DNA from: an uncultured Mycoplasmatota bacterium
GTDB lineage: Bacteria > Bacillota_I > Bacilli_A > RF39 > UBA660
DNA length: 41,997 nt
Assembly (NCBI GenBank): GCA_947574215.1
Contig: CANPIX010000009.1
Span: 1-41,997, forward strand
Direction: 5' to 3'
Shown here: positions 30,755 through 40,322 of the stretch, one piece after another
How positions within the stretch are numbered: the stretch's first letter is position 1
How the letters are laid out: every line of letters starts with the position of its first letter
Notes under the pieces: generated by a model
Seen by the model: only the letters and a program-made list of their open reading frames with translations
The model's database searches: none
Told to the model about the DNA's origin: nothing
Position numbers and translations under genes: made by a program

Positions 30755-33658
30755 ATGTACATACCACTTAAAGTAACAACCGACTATAGTTTATTAAAAA
30801 GTACAATTGTCATAGATGATTTAATTTCTTTTGCCTTGCAATTTAGAATTCCTGCATTAGCTCTTGTCGATGAAAATTTGTATGGTGTAATGGAATTTTA
30901 TAACAAATGCTTAAAAAATCAAATCAAACCCATAGTTGGGCTTGATTTAGTTATGCAAGATAAACATATTTATTTGTATGCTAAGAATTATAAGGGGTAT
31001 AAAAATGTATTAAAACTACATACCCTAAAAACCGAAAGAGAACTTAATTTAGTGGATTTAGAATTTTATAAAAAGGATATTCTAGTGGTTATTCCTTACG
31101 AATCTCTTTCTTACTATAATGAATTTGAACGCATTTTTGAAGAAATCTATATTGGATATCAAAGTGAATATGAAAAAGTGGAAGCTTTATTAAAGACTAA
31201 AAATATTGTCTTTGTAAATGCAATTCGTTCTTTAAAAAAAGAAGATACCGTCTACCTAGACTATTTGGAAATGATTTTAAACGATGAAAAAATAAGCGAC
31301 TACCAAAAGAAAAATTACGAAAAAAATTACTTTTATGAAAAGATAGGGGAAGACGATAAAAAAACAACTTTTGCTTTTGCTGATAAAATAGATTTAGAAA
31401 TTCCAAAAAATGAAAATTACATTCCTCTTTTTAATCCAAAGGAGAAAGATTCTTATTCTTACTTAGAGAATTTAACGTATAAAGGTTTAAAAAAACGTTT
31501 ACATGGAGAAGAAAAAGAAGAATACTTTACAAGACTGAAATATGAACTTAGTGTGATCAAAAATATGGGTTTTGTGGACTATATTTTAATAGTCTATGAT
31601 TACGTTTTGTTTGCTAAAAAAAATAATGTTTTTGTGGGTCCGGGTCGTGGAAGCGCTGCTGGGTCTTTGGTATGCTATACTTTGGGAATTACAGATATTG
31701 ATCCTTTACAATACAATTTGTTGTTTGAACGTTTTCTAAATCCAGAACGTGTAACGATGCCCGATATTGATATTGATTTTGAAAACACAAAGCGTAATTT
31801 GGTCATTGATTATATAAGAAAACGTTATGGAGAAAAAAAAGTGGCTTCCATTATGACCTTTGCAACTTTAAAAAGTAAATTGGTTTTAAGAGAAATGGCA
31901 AGAATCTTAGAGTACACCGATTCTGATTTTGAACGTTTCATCAAAGAAATACAACCCAATTTGAGTCTGCGAGAAAATTTGCAAAATGAAAAAATAAAAA
32001 AAATGATAGAAAACAAAAAAGAGTTACAAAAAATATATAAAATTGCTTTAAAATTGGAAGGATTTAAAAAAAATATTTCTACACATGCGGCAGGCGTTGT
32101 TATTTCGAAAGTAAATTTGGATGATGTGATTCCTATTATTTGCATGGGTGATACAACTTTAACGGGATTAACCATGGAATATTTAGAAGAACTTGGATTA
32201 TTAAAAATGGATTTACTGGCTATTAAAAACTTAACTATTATTTCTAATATTTTGGAACTGATTAAAAAGGATACAGGTAAAGTGTTAAACTTAAATCAAA
32301 TCAATTTAGAAGATAAAGAAGTTTTAAATTGTTTTACTAATGCCGATACGACAGGAATTTTTCAATATGAAAGTAGTGGAATGCGCAGTTTTTTACAAAA
32401 ACTGAAACCTCAAAAATTTAGTGATTTGGTAGCCAGTATTGCTCTTTATAGACCAGGACCTATGGACAATATAAATACATACATTAAGCGAAAAGAAGGA
32501 AGAGAAAAAATAGTGTATCTTGATCCTTCTTTAGAACCTATATTAAAAGAAACGGAAGGAATTATTGTCTATCAAGAACAAGTTATGCAACTATTGGTAA
32601 AAGTTGCCAATTACCGTTTTAGTGAAGCAGACCTTATAAGAAGAGCCATGAGCAAAAAGAAAAAAGACGTTATGGAAAAAGAACAAGAAAAGTTTGTAGC
32701 GCGTGCTATACAAAATGGTTATGCTAAGAAGATTGCCGAAGAAATATATGCATTGATTTTAAAATTTGCAGGCTATGGCTTTAATAAATCGCACTCGGTA
32801 TCGTACGCTTTAATTGGTTATCAAATGGCTTATTTAAAAGTAAAATTTCCAATGTATTTTCTTACCAATCTTTTAAATATGAGTGTTGGAAGTGAAGTGA
32901 AAACCAAAGAGTATCTTATAGAAGCCAAAAGTCATGGATTAACGCTTGTATCTCCTTCTATAAATAGTAGCAATCTAAATTATACCGTTCAAGATGGTAA
33001 ACTTTACCTACCACTTTCTATTATAAAAGGATTGAGTACAATCTCTGTTCAAAGTATAATAGAAGAGAGAGAAAAAAAGGGTTACTTTGTCGATTTTGTG
33101 GATTTTGTAAAACGTATGTTTAATAAAAATATCAATGAAAGAATTATAGAAATATTAATCAATGCGGGAGTGTTTGAATGCTTTCATAACAAAACCACTT
33201 TAAAAGAAAATTTGCCATCCATACTTAATTATGCAGAACTAGCAAGGGATGTGGATGATTCTTTTCTTTTAAAACCCATCTTGAAGCCATGTGAAAATAA
33301 AGAACAAGAAAACAAATTGGAATTTGAAAGTTTTGGTTTTTATATTACCAATCATCCAACGAGTATTTATATGGGGGAAGGTATTACTAAACTAAGTGCT
33401 ATAGAGACATTTTTTGACAAATACATTCGCACGGTGGTATTGATAGAGAGTATAAGAATTACCAAAACCAAAACGGGAGAACAAATGGCATTTTTAGAAG
33501 CGAGTGATGAAACGGGTATTAAAACTTTTGTGGTTTTTGCTCGTCAAATACGACTTTTGGATGATGTAAAAGTAAAAGATATTGTTGAAATTCAAGGGAG
33601 AGTAACGAAACGATTTGATAAATACCAAATTAATGTAAACAATATGATTAAAAAATAA
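30755..33658 (+). CDS. dnaE: DNA polymerase III subunit alpha DnaE
   Basis: A replicative C-family polymerase. In bacteria that also have PolC, DnaE extends primers before handing over. The catalytic Asp residues are in PDIDIDF (336-342) with GPGRGSAAGS upstream, and the family motifs FERFLNPERVTMPD, FQYESSGMR, RPGPM, YQEQVM and FNKSHSVSYALIGYQ follow. The N-terminal PHP domain is degenerate: the usual HxHTxYSLLDG reads LKVTTDYSLLKST and the DHGNLYG motif reads DENLYG, so the metal-binding His are lost. At 967 residues it is short, with a C-terminal OB fold. The ATG follows GGAGGG. PolC begins 14 bp later. Confidence 0.95.
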   Translation: MYIPLKVTTDYSLLKSTIVIDDLISFALQFRIPALALVDENLYGVMEFYNKCLKNQIKPIVGLDLVMQDKHIYLYAKNYKGYKNVLKLHTLKTERELNLVDLEFYKKDILVVIPYESLSYYNEFERIFEEIYIGYQSEYEKVEALLKTKNIVFVNAIRSLKKEDTVYLDYLEMILNDEKISDYQKKNYEKNYFYEKIGEDDKKTTFAFADKIDLEIPKNENYIPLFNPKEKDSYSYLENLTYKGLKKRLHGEEKEEYFTRLKYELSVIKNMGFVDYILIVYDYVLFAKKNNVFVGPGRGSAAGSLVCYTLGITDIDPLQYNLLFERFLNPERVTMPDIDIDFENTKRNLVIDYIRKRYGEKKVASIMTFATLKSKLVLREMARILEYTDSDFERFIKEIQPNLSLRENLQNEKIKKMIENKKELQKIYKIALKLEGFKKNISTHAAGVVISKVNLDDVIPIICMGDTTLTGLTMEYLEELGLLKMDLLAIKNLTIISNILELIKKDTGKVLNLNQINLEDKEVLNCFTNADTTGIFQYESSGMRSFLQKLKPQKFSDLVASIALYRPGPMDNINTYIKRKEGREKIVYLDPSLEPILKETEGIIVYQEQVMQLLVKVANYRFSEADLIRRAMSKKKKDVMEKEQEKFVARAIQNGYAKKIAEEIYALILKFAGYGFNKSHSVSYALIGYQMAYLKVKFPMYFLTNLLNMSVGSEVKTKEYLIEAKSHGLTLVSPSINSSNLNYTVQDGKLYLPLSIIKGLSTISVQSIIEEREKKGYFVDFVDFVKRMFNKNINERIIEILINAGVFECFHNKTTLKENLPSILNYAELARDVDDSFLLKPILKPCENKEQENKLEFESFGFYITNHPTSIYMGEGITKLSAIETFFDKYIRTVVLIESIRITKTKTGEQMAFLEASDETGIKTFVVFARQIRLLDDVKVKDIVEIQGRVTKRFDKYQINVNNMIKK

Positions 33659-33672
33659 AGGAGTAAAAAATC

Positions 33673-36600
33673 ATGACAGAAGAATTAAGACGTTTTTTTA
33701 ATAGTATAAATTTTAAGCCCGATGAAAACGATTTTGAAGGGGCTAGTGTTTTAAAAGTGATTTACTTAAAACAAAAAGATATTTTTGAAGTGTATATCGA
33801 TTTAAAACACGTATTGCCAATAAAAATAGCCAATGAATTGTTTAAAGCTACTTTAAATAAAATTAATGGAGAAAAAACATGTACCGTGTATTTGAGATAC
33901 TCTGAAGTTTCGGAAAAAGATTGTCTAATGTATTTAAAAGAGTTTATAGAAGATTTAACAAAAAAACGACCTTCTTTAATCAATTTAAGAGAGGCTCCAG
34001 TTACTTTAGAAGACGAAATTTTAACGATTGAAGTCAGTACAAAATTAGAAGAGTTGGAAGTGAAAAAAGAAAGCAAAGGTCTAAAAAGTAAGCTTATGCA
34101 ATATGGGCTTGGCGAATATGAAATTACCAGTATTTTAAATGAAGAGCTAAATAAAGAAGTGAAAGCGGATATGGAAAAGAATAAAGAAACTTTTGATGTG
34201 CCTATTTTTGAGTCTCCAAAAAAAGAGCATAAACCCATTGAAGGAGAAATTACTTCGATTAACAATATCATGGGAGATATGAAAAATATTATCGTCGAAG
34301 CATTTGTTTTTGGAATTGATTCAATGGAACATGAAAAAATTAATATCGTCACATTAAAAATAAGTGATAAAACAAACAGTTTGCTTGCAAAAATATTTAA
34401 AAAGGATAAGGCTGAATTTAAAAGTACTTTAAAATCTTTTAAAGAAGGGAACTGGTATCGTTTAGAAGGAAAAGTAGAGTTTGACAATTTTAGTAAAGAT
34501 TTGGTTTTAACCATTCGTCGTTATGAGCCGATTGATTCGAAAGACGAAATTCTTTATGAAGAAACCGATACACCAAGAGTAGAGTTACACACTCATACCA
34601 TGATGAGTGCAATGGATGGGGTTATTGATGCCAAAACACTTGTTAAGCATGCTATTAAAATTGGTCAAAAAGCGATTGCAGTAACGGATCATAACGCTTG
34701 TCAAGCGTTTCCTGATCTTTATCATGCAGTTTGTGATTACAACAAAGGCAAAGAAGAAAGTGAACGTTTTAAAGTTTTGTATGGAGCGGAGATGAACGTG
34801 GTTAATAACGACGTTGATATTATATTTAACAACCGTACATACAATTTGTTAGAAGATACTTATGTTGTATTTGATACCGAGACAACAGGATTTTATGCTG
34901 GAAGTGACCAAATGATTGAAATTGGTGCCGTAAAGATTCAAAGTGGAAAAATTATTGATCGTTTTGATGAGTTAATAGACCCCCATCGTCCTATTCCTAA
35001 AAAGATTACAGAACTTACTTTTATCACAGATGAAATGGTAAGTGGTTGTGATAATGAAGAAAATGTTACCAAACGTTTCTTAGAATGGGCTAGCGACTTT
35101 CCTATGGTAGCTCATAACGCTAAGTTTGATATCTCTTTTATGAAAGCGGCTTGTCATAAATATGGTCTTCCTGAATTTAATTATACGGTTTTGGATACCA
35201 TGAGCATGGCTCGTATGTTGCACCCAGAATGGCCCAATCATAAATTGCAAACCTTAACCAAAAAACTAGATATTCCTTGGGACGAAGAAAAACATCATAG
35301 AGCGGATTACGATGCAGAAGGAACAGCACTTGCCTTTCATAAAATGGCTAAGTCTTTGTATGATCAAAATATTAGTACTACAGACGATTTGCTTAATAAT
35401 ATCGATATGGAATCTTTAGTAAAGTTTAGTTTTCCCTTTCATGCCACTTTCCTTGCTAAAAATAGAGTAGGTTTAAAAAACTTGTTTAAAATTATTTCCA
35501 TTGCCAATACAAAATATTTATACAAAAACGAACAACCTAAAATTCCTAGAAATGAAATTCTAAATTTACGAGAAGGACTTTTAATAGGTTCTGGATGTAT
35601 TAATGGAGAAGTTTTTGAAAAAGCCAAAGGATTAGAAGACGAAGAACTTGTGAATATGATGAGTTTTTATGATTATATTGAAGTTCAACCAGTTAGTGCA
35701 TTTTCTCATTTAATAGGGCCAGAGGCAAGATTTAAAACAACAACGCAAGCAGAAGAATACTTAAAGAGAATTATTCGTGTAGCAAAAGAAGCAGGAAAAC
35801 CTGTTTGTGCAACGGGAGATGTCCATAACTTAAAAAAAGAGGACAAAATATATCGTGAAATTATTGTCAATCAAAAGTTCAACGGAAAACTGCATCCTTT
35901 AAAAAGAAAAGGAATGGAAATTCCCAACCAATATTTAAAAACAACGGAAGAAATGCTCGATGATTTTCAATTTTTAGATGATGAAACGAGACGCGAAATT
36001 GTTATTTTAAATCCCAATCTTATTGCGTCTAAAATAGAAGAAATTGAAGTTATTATTGATACGCCTAATCCATTTGCACCGAAAATTCCTCATTCGGTTG
36101 AAACCATGACAGAACTTGTATATACGAAAGCTCTTGAACTTTATGGAAATCCTCTTCCTTTAAATATAGAAGAACGTCTTGCGAAGGAATTGTATGGGGA
36201 TGCTTTGATTGAGGCTTGTAAATTGGAAGAAGAGGAGATTACAAAAGCATTTTCTTTGGTTCATAAAATCATTAACGAAGGAAAAGTTGCTGTTAAAGAT
36301 ATGGTAAAGAAGCATTTGGATAGTAGTGAAGGTACAGATGAGGAAAAAGATACGATTGCCTATAAAAAACTAGGTGGTATTATCGGAGCCAACTACGACG
36401 TAATTTATTTAATTGCTCAAAAACTTGTAAAACACTCAAATGACGAAGGGTTTTTGGTTGGATCACGTGGAAGTGTTGGTTCTTCTTTTGTCGCTAATAT
36501 GATGGGAATTACAGAAGTAAATAGTTTGCCTGCTCATTATCGTTGTCCAAAATGTAAAAAAAGTATTTTTGATGATGAAGAAGGGAAATCACTTGGTGTA

Positions 36601-38163
36601 ACGTATTCTTGTGGATTTGATTTACCTGATAAAAAGTGTCCAGAGTGCGGAATGAAGATGCAAAAAGATGGACATGATATTCCCTTTGCGACGTTCTTAG
36701 GATTTAATGCTGATAAAGTACCAGATATTGATCTTAATTTTTCTGATTTGAATCAAGCCAGTGCTCATGAATATACAAAAGTTTTGTTTGGAGTGGATAA
36801 CGTTTATCGTGCAGGAACCATTGGAACCGTTGCTGAAAAAACAGCGTATGGCTATGTAAAAGGCTATTGTGAAGAAAAAGGAATTATCATGCGTAGTATT
36901 GAAACAGAGCGTCTAGCCAAAGGATGTACGGGTTGCAAAAGAACAACAGGACAACATCCAGGCGGGATTGTTGTTATTCCTGATTATATGGAAGTTTTTG
37001 ATTTTACCCCTTTTCAATACCCCGCTGAAGATCCATCCAGTCCTTGGCGAACCACCCATTTTGATTACCATGCGATTGACGCTGATGTTTTAAAATTAGA
37101 TATTTTGGGTCATACGGATCCAACACAACTCAGAATGATTCAAGATTTAACAGGAGATGATGTGACCAAAGTTCCACTAGATGATAAAGAAACTATGGCA
37201 CTTTTTACAGGAACTAAGTCTTTAAAAGTAACAAAAGAACAGATCTTATGTGATACGGGAACTCTTGGTGTTCCTGAATTTGGTACTCCATTTACTATTC
37301 AGCTTGTTAAAGATGCTAAACCAACTACCTTTGCAGAACTTGTTAAAATCTCTGGTCTTGCTCATGGAACCGATGTTTGGCTTGGTAATGCACAAGAATT
37401 GATTCAAAAAAATATATGTCCTTTTAAAGACGTTATCGGATGTCGTGATGATATTATGGTTGAATTAATGAATAAAGGAGTTCCAGCTATTAAAGCGTTT
37501 AAGATTATGGAGTTTGTTCGTAAAGGAAAAGCTGGAACAGATCCTGAAACTTGGGCCGGATTTGTGGAAACTTTAAAAGAATACAATATTCCTGATTGGT
37601 ACATCACTTCTTGCCAAAAAATTCAATACATGTTTCCAAAAGCCCACGCTGCGGCGTATGTTACTAGCGCTTTTCGTATCGCTTGGTACAAAGTTCATAA
37701 GCCCCTTGTTTATTATTGCACGTATTTTTCCACTCGCTTTGATGATTTTGATCCAGAAGTGATGGTAAAAGGCTACGACGCGATAAGATCTAAAATGTTG
37801 GAATTACAAAGCAAAGGCTACGATGCTACCAATAAAGATGCATCTCTTTTAGAAACTTTGAAACTTGCTTTAGAAGCGACTGCACGTGGAGTAAAGTTTA
37901 AGATGATTGATATAAAAAAGAGTGAAGGTAAAAACTTTGTTATGGAGGAGAGTGAAAATGCTCTTATACTGCCATTTGCTAGCTTGGATGGACTTGGAGA
38001 TGCCGTAGCGACAAAAATCATGGAAGAAAGAAGTGAAAAACAGTTTTATAGTGTAGAAGATTTTAGTAATCGTGGGAAAGTGAATCAATCCACCATTGAG
38101 AAAATGCGTACTTTAGGCATTTTTGAAGGTATGCCTGAAACGAGTCAACTTAGTTTGTTTTAA
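33673..38163 (+). CDS. polC: DNA polymerase III PolC (with built-in proofreading exonuclease)
   Basis: The main replicative polymerase of low-GC Gram-positives. Domain order: N-terminal domain, OB fold (about 195-285), PHP domain with HTHTMMSAMDG (about 306), a DEDDh 3'-5' exonuclease inserted in the PHP domain (VFDTETTGF near 399, HNAKFD, HRADYDAEGT), the rest of PHP, a four-Cys zinc cluster (CPKC at 958, then SCG and KCPECG up to about 995), and the palm with PDIDLNF (1017-1023). FPKAHAAAYV and RIAWYKVH are at the fingers end. The length of 1496 is normal. The AAGGAG ribosome binding site lies at the dnaE stop, so the two polymerases share one operon. Confidence 0.97.
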   Translation: MTEELRRFFNSINFKPDENDFEGASVLKVIYLKQKDIFEVYIDLKHVLPIKIANELFKATLNKINGEKTCTVYLRYSEVSEKDCLMYLKEFIEDLTKKRPSLINLREAPVTLEDEILTIEVSTKLEELEVKKESKGLKSKLMQYGLGEYEITSILNEELNKEVKADMEKNKETFDVPIFESPKKEHKPIEGEITSINNIMGDMKNIIVEAFVFGIDSMEHEKINIVTLKISDKTNSLLAKIFKKDKAEFKSTLKSFKEGNWYRLEGKVEFDNFSKDLVLTIRRYEPIDSKDEILYEETDTPRVELHTHTMMSAMDGVIDAKTLVKHAIKIGQKAIAVTDHNACQAFPDLYHAVCDYNKGKEESERFKVLYGAEMNVVNNDVDIIFNNRTYNLLEDTYVVFDTETTGFYAGSDQMIEIGAVKIQSGKIIDRFDELIDPHRPIPKKITELTFITDEMVSGCDNEENVTKRFLEWASDFPMVAHNAKFDISFMKAACHKYGLPEFNYTVLDTMSMARMLHPEWPNHKLQTLTKKLDIPWDEEKHHRADYDAEGTALAFHKMAKSLYDQNISTTDDLLNNIDMESLVKFSFPFHATFLAKNRVGLKNLFKIISIANTKYLYKNEQPKIPRNEILNLREGLLIGSGCINGEVFEKAKGLEDEELVNMMSFYDYIEVQPVSAFSHLIGPEARFKTTTQAEEYLKRIIRVAKEAGKPVCATGDVHNLKKEDKIYREIIVNQKFNGKLHPLKRKGMEIPNQYLKTTEEMLDDFQFLDDETRREIVILNPNLIASKIEEIEVIIDTPNPFAPKIPHSVETMTELVYTKALELYGNPLPLNIEERLAKELYGDALIEACKLEEEEITKAFSLVHKIINEGKVAVKDMVKKHLDSSEGTDEEKDTIAYKKLGGIIGANYDVIYLIAQKLVKHSNDEGFLVGSRGSVGSSFVANMMGITEVNSLPAHYRCPKCKKSIFDDEEGKSLGVTYSCGFDLPDKKCPECGMKMQKDGHDIPFATFLGFNADKVPDIDLNFSDLNQASAHEYTKVLFGVDNVYRAGTIGTVAEKTAYGYVKGYCEEKGIIMRSIETERLAKGCTGCKRTTGQHPGGIVVIPDYMEVFDFTPFQYPAEDPSSPWRTTHFDYHAIDADVLKLDILGHTDPTQLRMIQDLTGDDVTKVPLDDKETMALFTGTKSLKVTKEQILCDTGTLGVPEFGTPFTIQLVKDAKPTTFAELVKISGLAHGTDVWLGNAQELIQKNICPFKDVIGCRDDIMVELMNKGVPAIKAFKIMEFVRKGKAGTDPETWAGFVETLKEYNIPDWYITSCQKIQYMFPKAHAAAYVTSAFRIAWYKVHKPLVYYCTYFSTRFDDFDPEVMVKGYDAIRSKMLELQSKGYDATNKDASLLETLKLALEATARGVKFKMIDIKKSEGKNFVMEESENALILPFASLDGLGDAVATKIMEERSEKQFYSVEDFSNRGKVNQSTIEKMRTLGIFEGMPETSQLSLF

Positions 38164-38184
38164 ATTGCAAGCTAAGTTTTTTTT
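38147..38184 (+). terminator. Rho-independent terminator of dnaE-polC
   Basis: AACTTAGTTTG (38147-38157, inside the last polC codons) pairs with CAAGCTAAGTT (38168-38178), one T:G, followed by six T residues. Confidence 0.8.
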
Positions 38185-38250
38185 AATTTCTATATTTTTT
38201 ATTTTTCTAATAATAATAAGTATTTTTGTTTTTAATTGATAACATAATTA

Positions 38251-38259
38251 TGGTATAAT
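38251..38259 (+). promoter_or_regulatory. Extended -10 promoter of the radical SAM gene
   Basis: TGgTATAAT; a TTGATA upstream is too close (12 bp) to be its -35. The start codon is 45 bp downstream. Confidence 0.5.
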
Positions 38260-38303
38260 AAATATTAGAAAATCTAAAAAAGAATATATAGTAGGTAGCG
38301 TAA

Positions 38304-39413
38304 ATGATAGAGGAAATAAAACAAATTAAGATTAAAAATCTTAACAATTTATATGAATATAGACAAAAGTTGTATAAAAAACCTATATTAAAAGATTTGT
38401 TTCTTGAAGTCACTTTAAGATGCAATGCTAAATGTGAACATTGTGGAAGTAGTTGTGGAGAGAATATCTCAAAAGATGAAGTGAGTGCAGAGGATTTAAA
38501 AAAGGCATTGTTAGATATTTCTAAACATTATAATGCGAATGATATACTATTAAATGTAACAGGTGGAGAGCCATTACTTAGACAAGATTTATTTGAAATA
38601 ATGGGTTATGCTAGTAAACTAGGATTTCGATGGGGGATGACTTCCAATGGTATATTAATAACTGATGAGATATTAGAAAAGATGAATCAAACAAATATGG
38701 AATCTATTTCAATCAGTCTTGATGGTTTAAAAGAAACACATGAAAATTTTAGAAAAGTACCAGGATCTTTTGATAAGATCATTAAAAATATAAAAAAATT
38801 ACAAGGTGTTTCTTCAATAAAAGTTGTTCAAGTTACAACCGTTGCTAATAAAAAAAATCTTAATGAATTAGAGGCTTTATACCAATTAATGAAAGAATTA
38901 AATGTTATTTCTTGGAGAGTTATTAATGTTGATCCAATTGGAAGAGCAAAAGAAAATAGTGCTATTTTGCTTGATAAGGATGCGTATAAATATTTATTCC
39001 ATTTTATAAAAGAAAAAAGAGAAGAAAATATAATGAATGTTGAATATGGTTGCAGTCATTATCTAGATATATTTATGGAAAAAGAGATACGAGATACTTA
39101 CTTTTATTGCACTACAGGTTTGTATGTTGCTAGTATATTAAGTAATGGAGATATATTTGTTTGTCCTAATGTTATACGTCGATCGGAATTTGTACAAGGA
39201 AATATTAAGACAGATAGCTTTACAGAAGTTTGGGAAAATAAATTTAAAATGTTTAGAACTGACGAAAGAACAAAATGTGAAAAATGTAGTAAGTGTTCAA
39301 AATGGAAATATTGTCTTGGAGATTCTTTTCATACTTTTGATTTTGATGATAGAAAACCTAATTTTTGTATTAATGAAATATATGATGAAGGGAATTTAGA
39401 AGAAATAAAATAA
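38304..39413 (+). CDS. Radical SAM/SPASM enzyme, substrate unknown
   Basis: Cys40-x3-Cys44-x2-Cys47 (CNAKCEHC) binds the radical SAM cluster, and NVTGGEPLLRQDLFEI, MTSNGILI and SISLDGLKETHE are further family motifs. The C-terminal ~110 residues form a SPASM domain: CTTGLYVASILSNGDIFVCP, then CEKCSKCSKWKYC and a final FC, enough Cys for auxiliary clusters. Such enzymes often modify ribosomally made peptides. No peptide gene is seen directly upstream, and the next gene encodes a 168-residue acidic protein. The 369-residue length is usual. The weak AGGTAG ribosome binding site precedes ATG. High AT content and many ATA/AAA codons suggest an accessory origin. Confidence 0.85.
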   Translation: MIEEIKQIKIKNLNNLYEYRQKLYKKPILKDLFLEVTLRCNAKCEHCGSSCGENISKDEVSAEDLKKALLDISKHYNANDILLNVTGGEPLLRQDLFEIMGYASKLGFRWGMTSNGILITDEILEKMNQTNMESISISLDGLKETHENFRKVPGSFDKIIKNIKKLQGVSSIKVVQVTTVANKKNLNELEALYQLMKELNVISWRVINVDPIGRAKENSAILLDKDAYKYLFHFIKEKREENIMNVEYGCSHYLDIFMEKEIRDTYFYCTTGLYVASILSNGDIFVCPNVIRRSEFVQGNIKTDSFTEVWENKFKMFRTDERTKCEKCSKCSKWKYCLGDSFHTFDFDDRKPNFCINEIYDEGNLEEIK

Positions 39414-39446
39414 AAAAGCATTAATTTTAGTTTGGAGGGAAATACT

Positions 39447-39950
39447 ATGGCTTTATTTAATAAAAAAGAAAAATATAATATTGAAGTAGAAAAAAACATT
39501 CCACAAAAAGTTTATGGAATACCTGATGCTTTGGAAAAAAATGGAAAAGATAAAATCAAAAACTCTATGGAATTTGTAAGAATTGCTATTAATACTAGAG
39601 ATTCAAATTCTATTTTAATGTTAAGTCATTTTACAAGCCCAGAAAAATATGATTTACTAGTAGTTGATCTTAATAATTTAGAAGGTAAATCTATATCAGA
39701 AATATCTATATGCATTTCAGAAGAGTATTATAAAAAATTTTTAAGCAAACTTTATAATATAACAAAAAATTGGAAAATTTCTTATTCAGGAAATAAAGAA
39801 ATTGTATGGAGTTTAAAATTAGATATAGATTCGAATAAAGAGTTTCTATCAGGAAATGGAGAAATTCCAAATAATTGGAACGATTTAGTTGAGTTGATAT
39901 TAGAATATGAAACAATATTTAATAATCAAAAAAAGAAGGAATTTGAATAA
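39447..39950 (+). CDS. Unknown protein paired with the radical SAM enzyme
   Basis: I do not recognise this protein of 167 residues. It has no signal or membrane segment. The N-terminus is MALFNKKEKYNIEVEKNIPQ (19 residues shown plus one) with a VYGIPDAL motif at about 23-30. A strand-rich middle (LLVVDLNNLEG, WKISYSGNKEIVWSLKLDID) follows and the end is acidic. A TTG at 39432 is in frame, but it forms the TTGGAGGGA ribosome binding site, so the ATG at 39447 is used. It lies 33 bp after the radical SAM stop with no terminator between, so the two are probably one operon. It could be a partner, carrier or substrate of that enzyme; nothing decides which. Confidence 0.6.
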   Translation: MALFNKKEKYNIEVEKNIPQKVYGIPDALEKNGKDKIKNSMEFVRIAINTRDSNSILMLSHFTSPEKYDLLVVDLNNLEGKSISEISICISEEYYKKFLSKLYNITKNWKISYSGNKEIVWSLKLDIDSNKEFLSGNGEIPNNWNDLVELILEYETIFNNQKKKEFE

Positions 39951-40049
39951 CTGAATTCACGAAAGATGATCAGTCAAGCTTAACAGAACCAGTCAATTTA
40001 AAATTAAGGTATTATGTTTTCAAACTTTATAAAATATTGAATACAAAGT

Positions 40050-40136
40050 ATGGGCTTATTAAGAAATCAGCCACAAAAAGCCGAAAGAATTATTAAAAAT
40101 GGTTTTGCAAATAAAATTTTGTTCTTTTTAAAATAA
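40050..40136 (+). pseudogene. 28-codon open frame, possibly a gene remnant
   Basis: It begins MGLLRNQPQKAERIIKNGF and ends KILFFLK, an amphipathic and basic composition that looks protein-like, but no ribosome binding site precedes the ATG and a stop lies just upstream. It may be the start of a decayed gene, or a short peptide. Low confidence either way. Confidence 0.25.
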
Positions 40137-40159
40137 GTATAATAATTATTTTTTAATAT

Positions 40160-40193
40160 ATGAACCTTGTTTTTTGTTTAAAACAAGGTTCAT
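40160..40193. repeat. Perfect 14-bp inverted repeat
   Basis: ATGAACCTTGTTTT (40160-40173), TTGTTT loop, AAAACAAGGTTCAT (40180-40193). The stem is strong, but there is no T run on either side, so it is not a standard terminator. The A/U-rich loop end could still act as one, since the stem base includes TTTT/AAAA. Confidence 0.5.
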
Positions 40194-40272
40194 TACATTG
40201 AAAAAATGAAAGAATAAAGAATTGTTTTTGTACATAGCAAAAACTAAAAAAATATAAAAATAGTAAATTACA

Positions 40273-40281
40273 TGATATAAT
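40273..40281 (+). promoter_or_regulatory. Extended -10 promoter
   Basis: TGaTATAAT, 41 bp before the gene at 40323; no -35 is evident. Confidence 0.45.
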
Positions 40282-40322
40282 TATCTATAATAAGTTATAT
40301 TAAAAATAGAAAGGACAACTTT

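Larger units (their letters stand above)
39951..40322 (+). other. 372-bp region without an established gene
   Basis: It contains a 28-codon open frame (40050-40136), a 14-bp perfect inverted repeat (40160-40193) and an extended -10 promoter (40273-40281). The first 100 bp show no clear gene or repeat and may be degenerate coding sequence. Confidence 0.6.

Noticed and set aside
33762-34514. 250-codon open frame on the minus strand inside polC
   Set aside because: It lies wholly antisense to a conserved part of polC, has no ribosome binding site and looks like a shadow caused by codon bias.
38304-40136. A complete ribosomal-peptide (RiPP) cluster
   Set aside because: There is a possible maturase but no supported precursor, transporter or protease, so the claim is limited to a finding.
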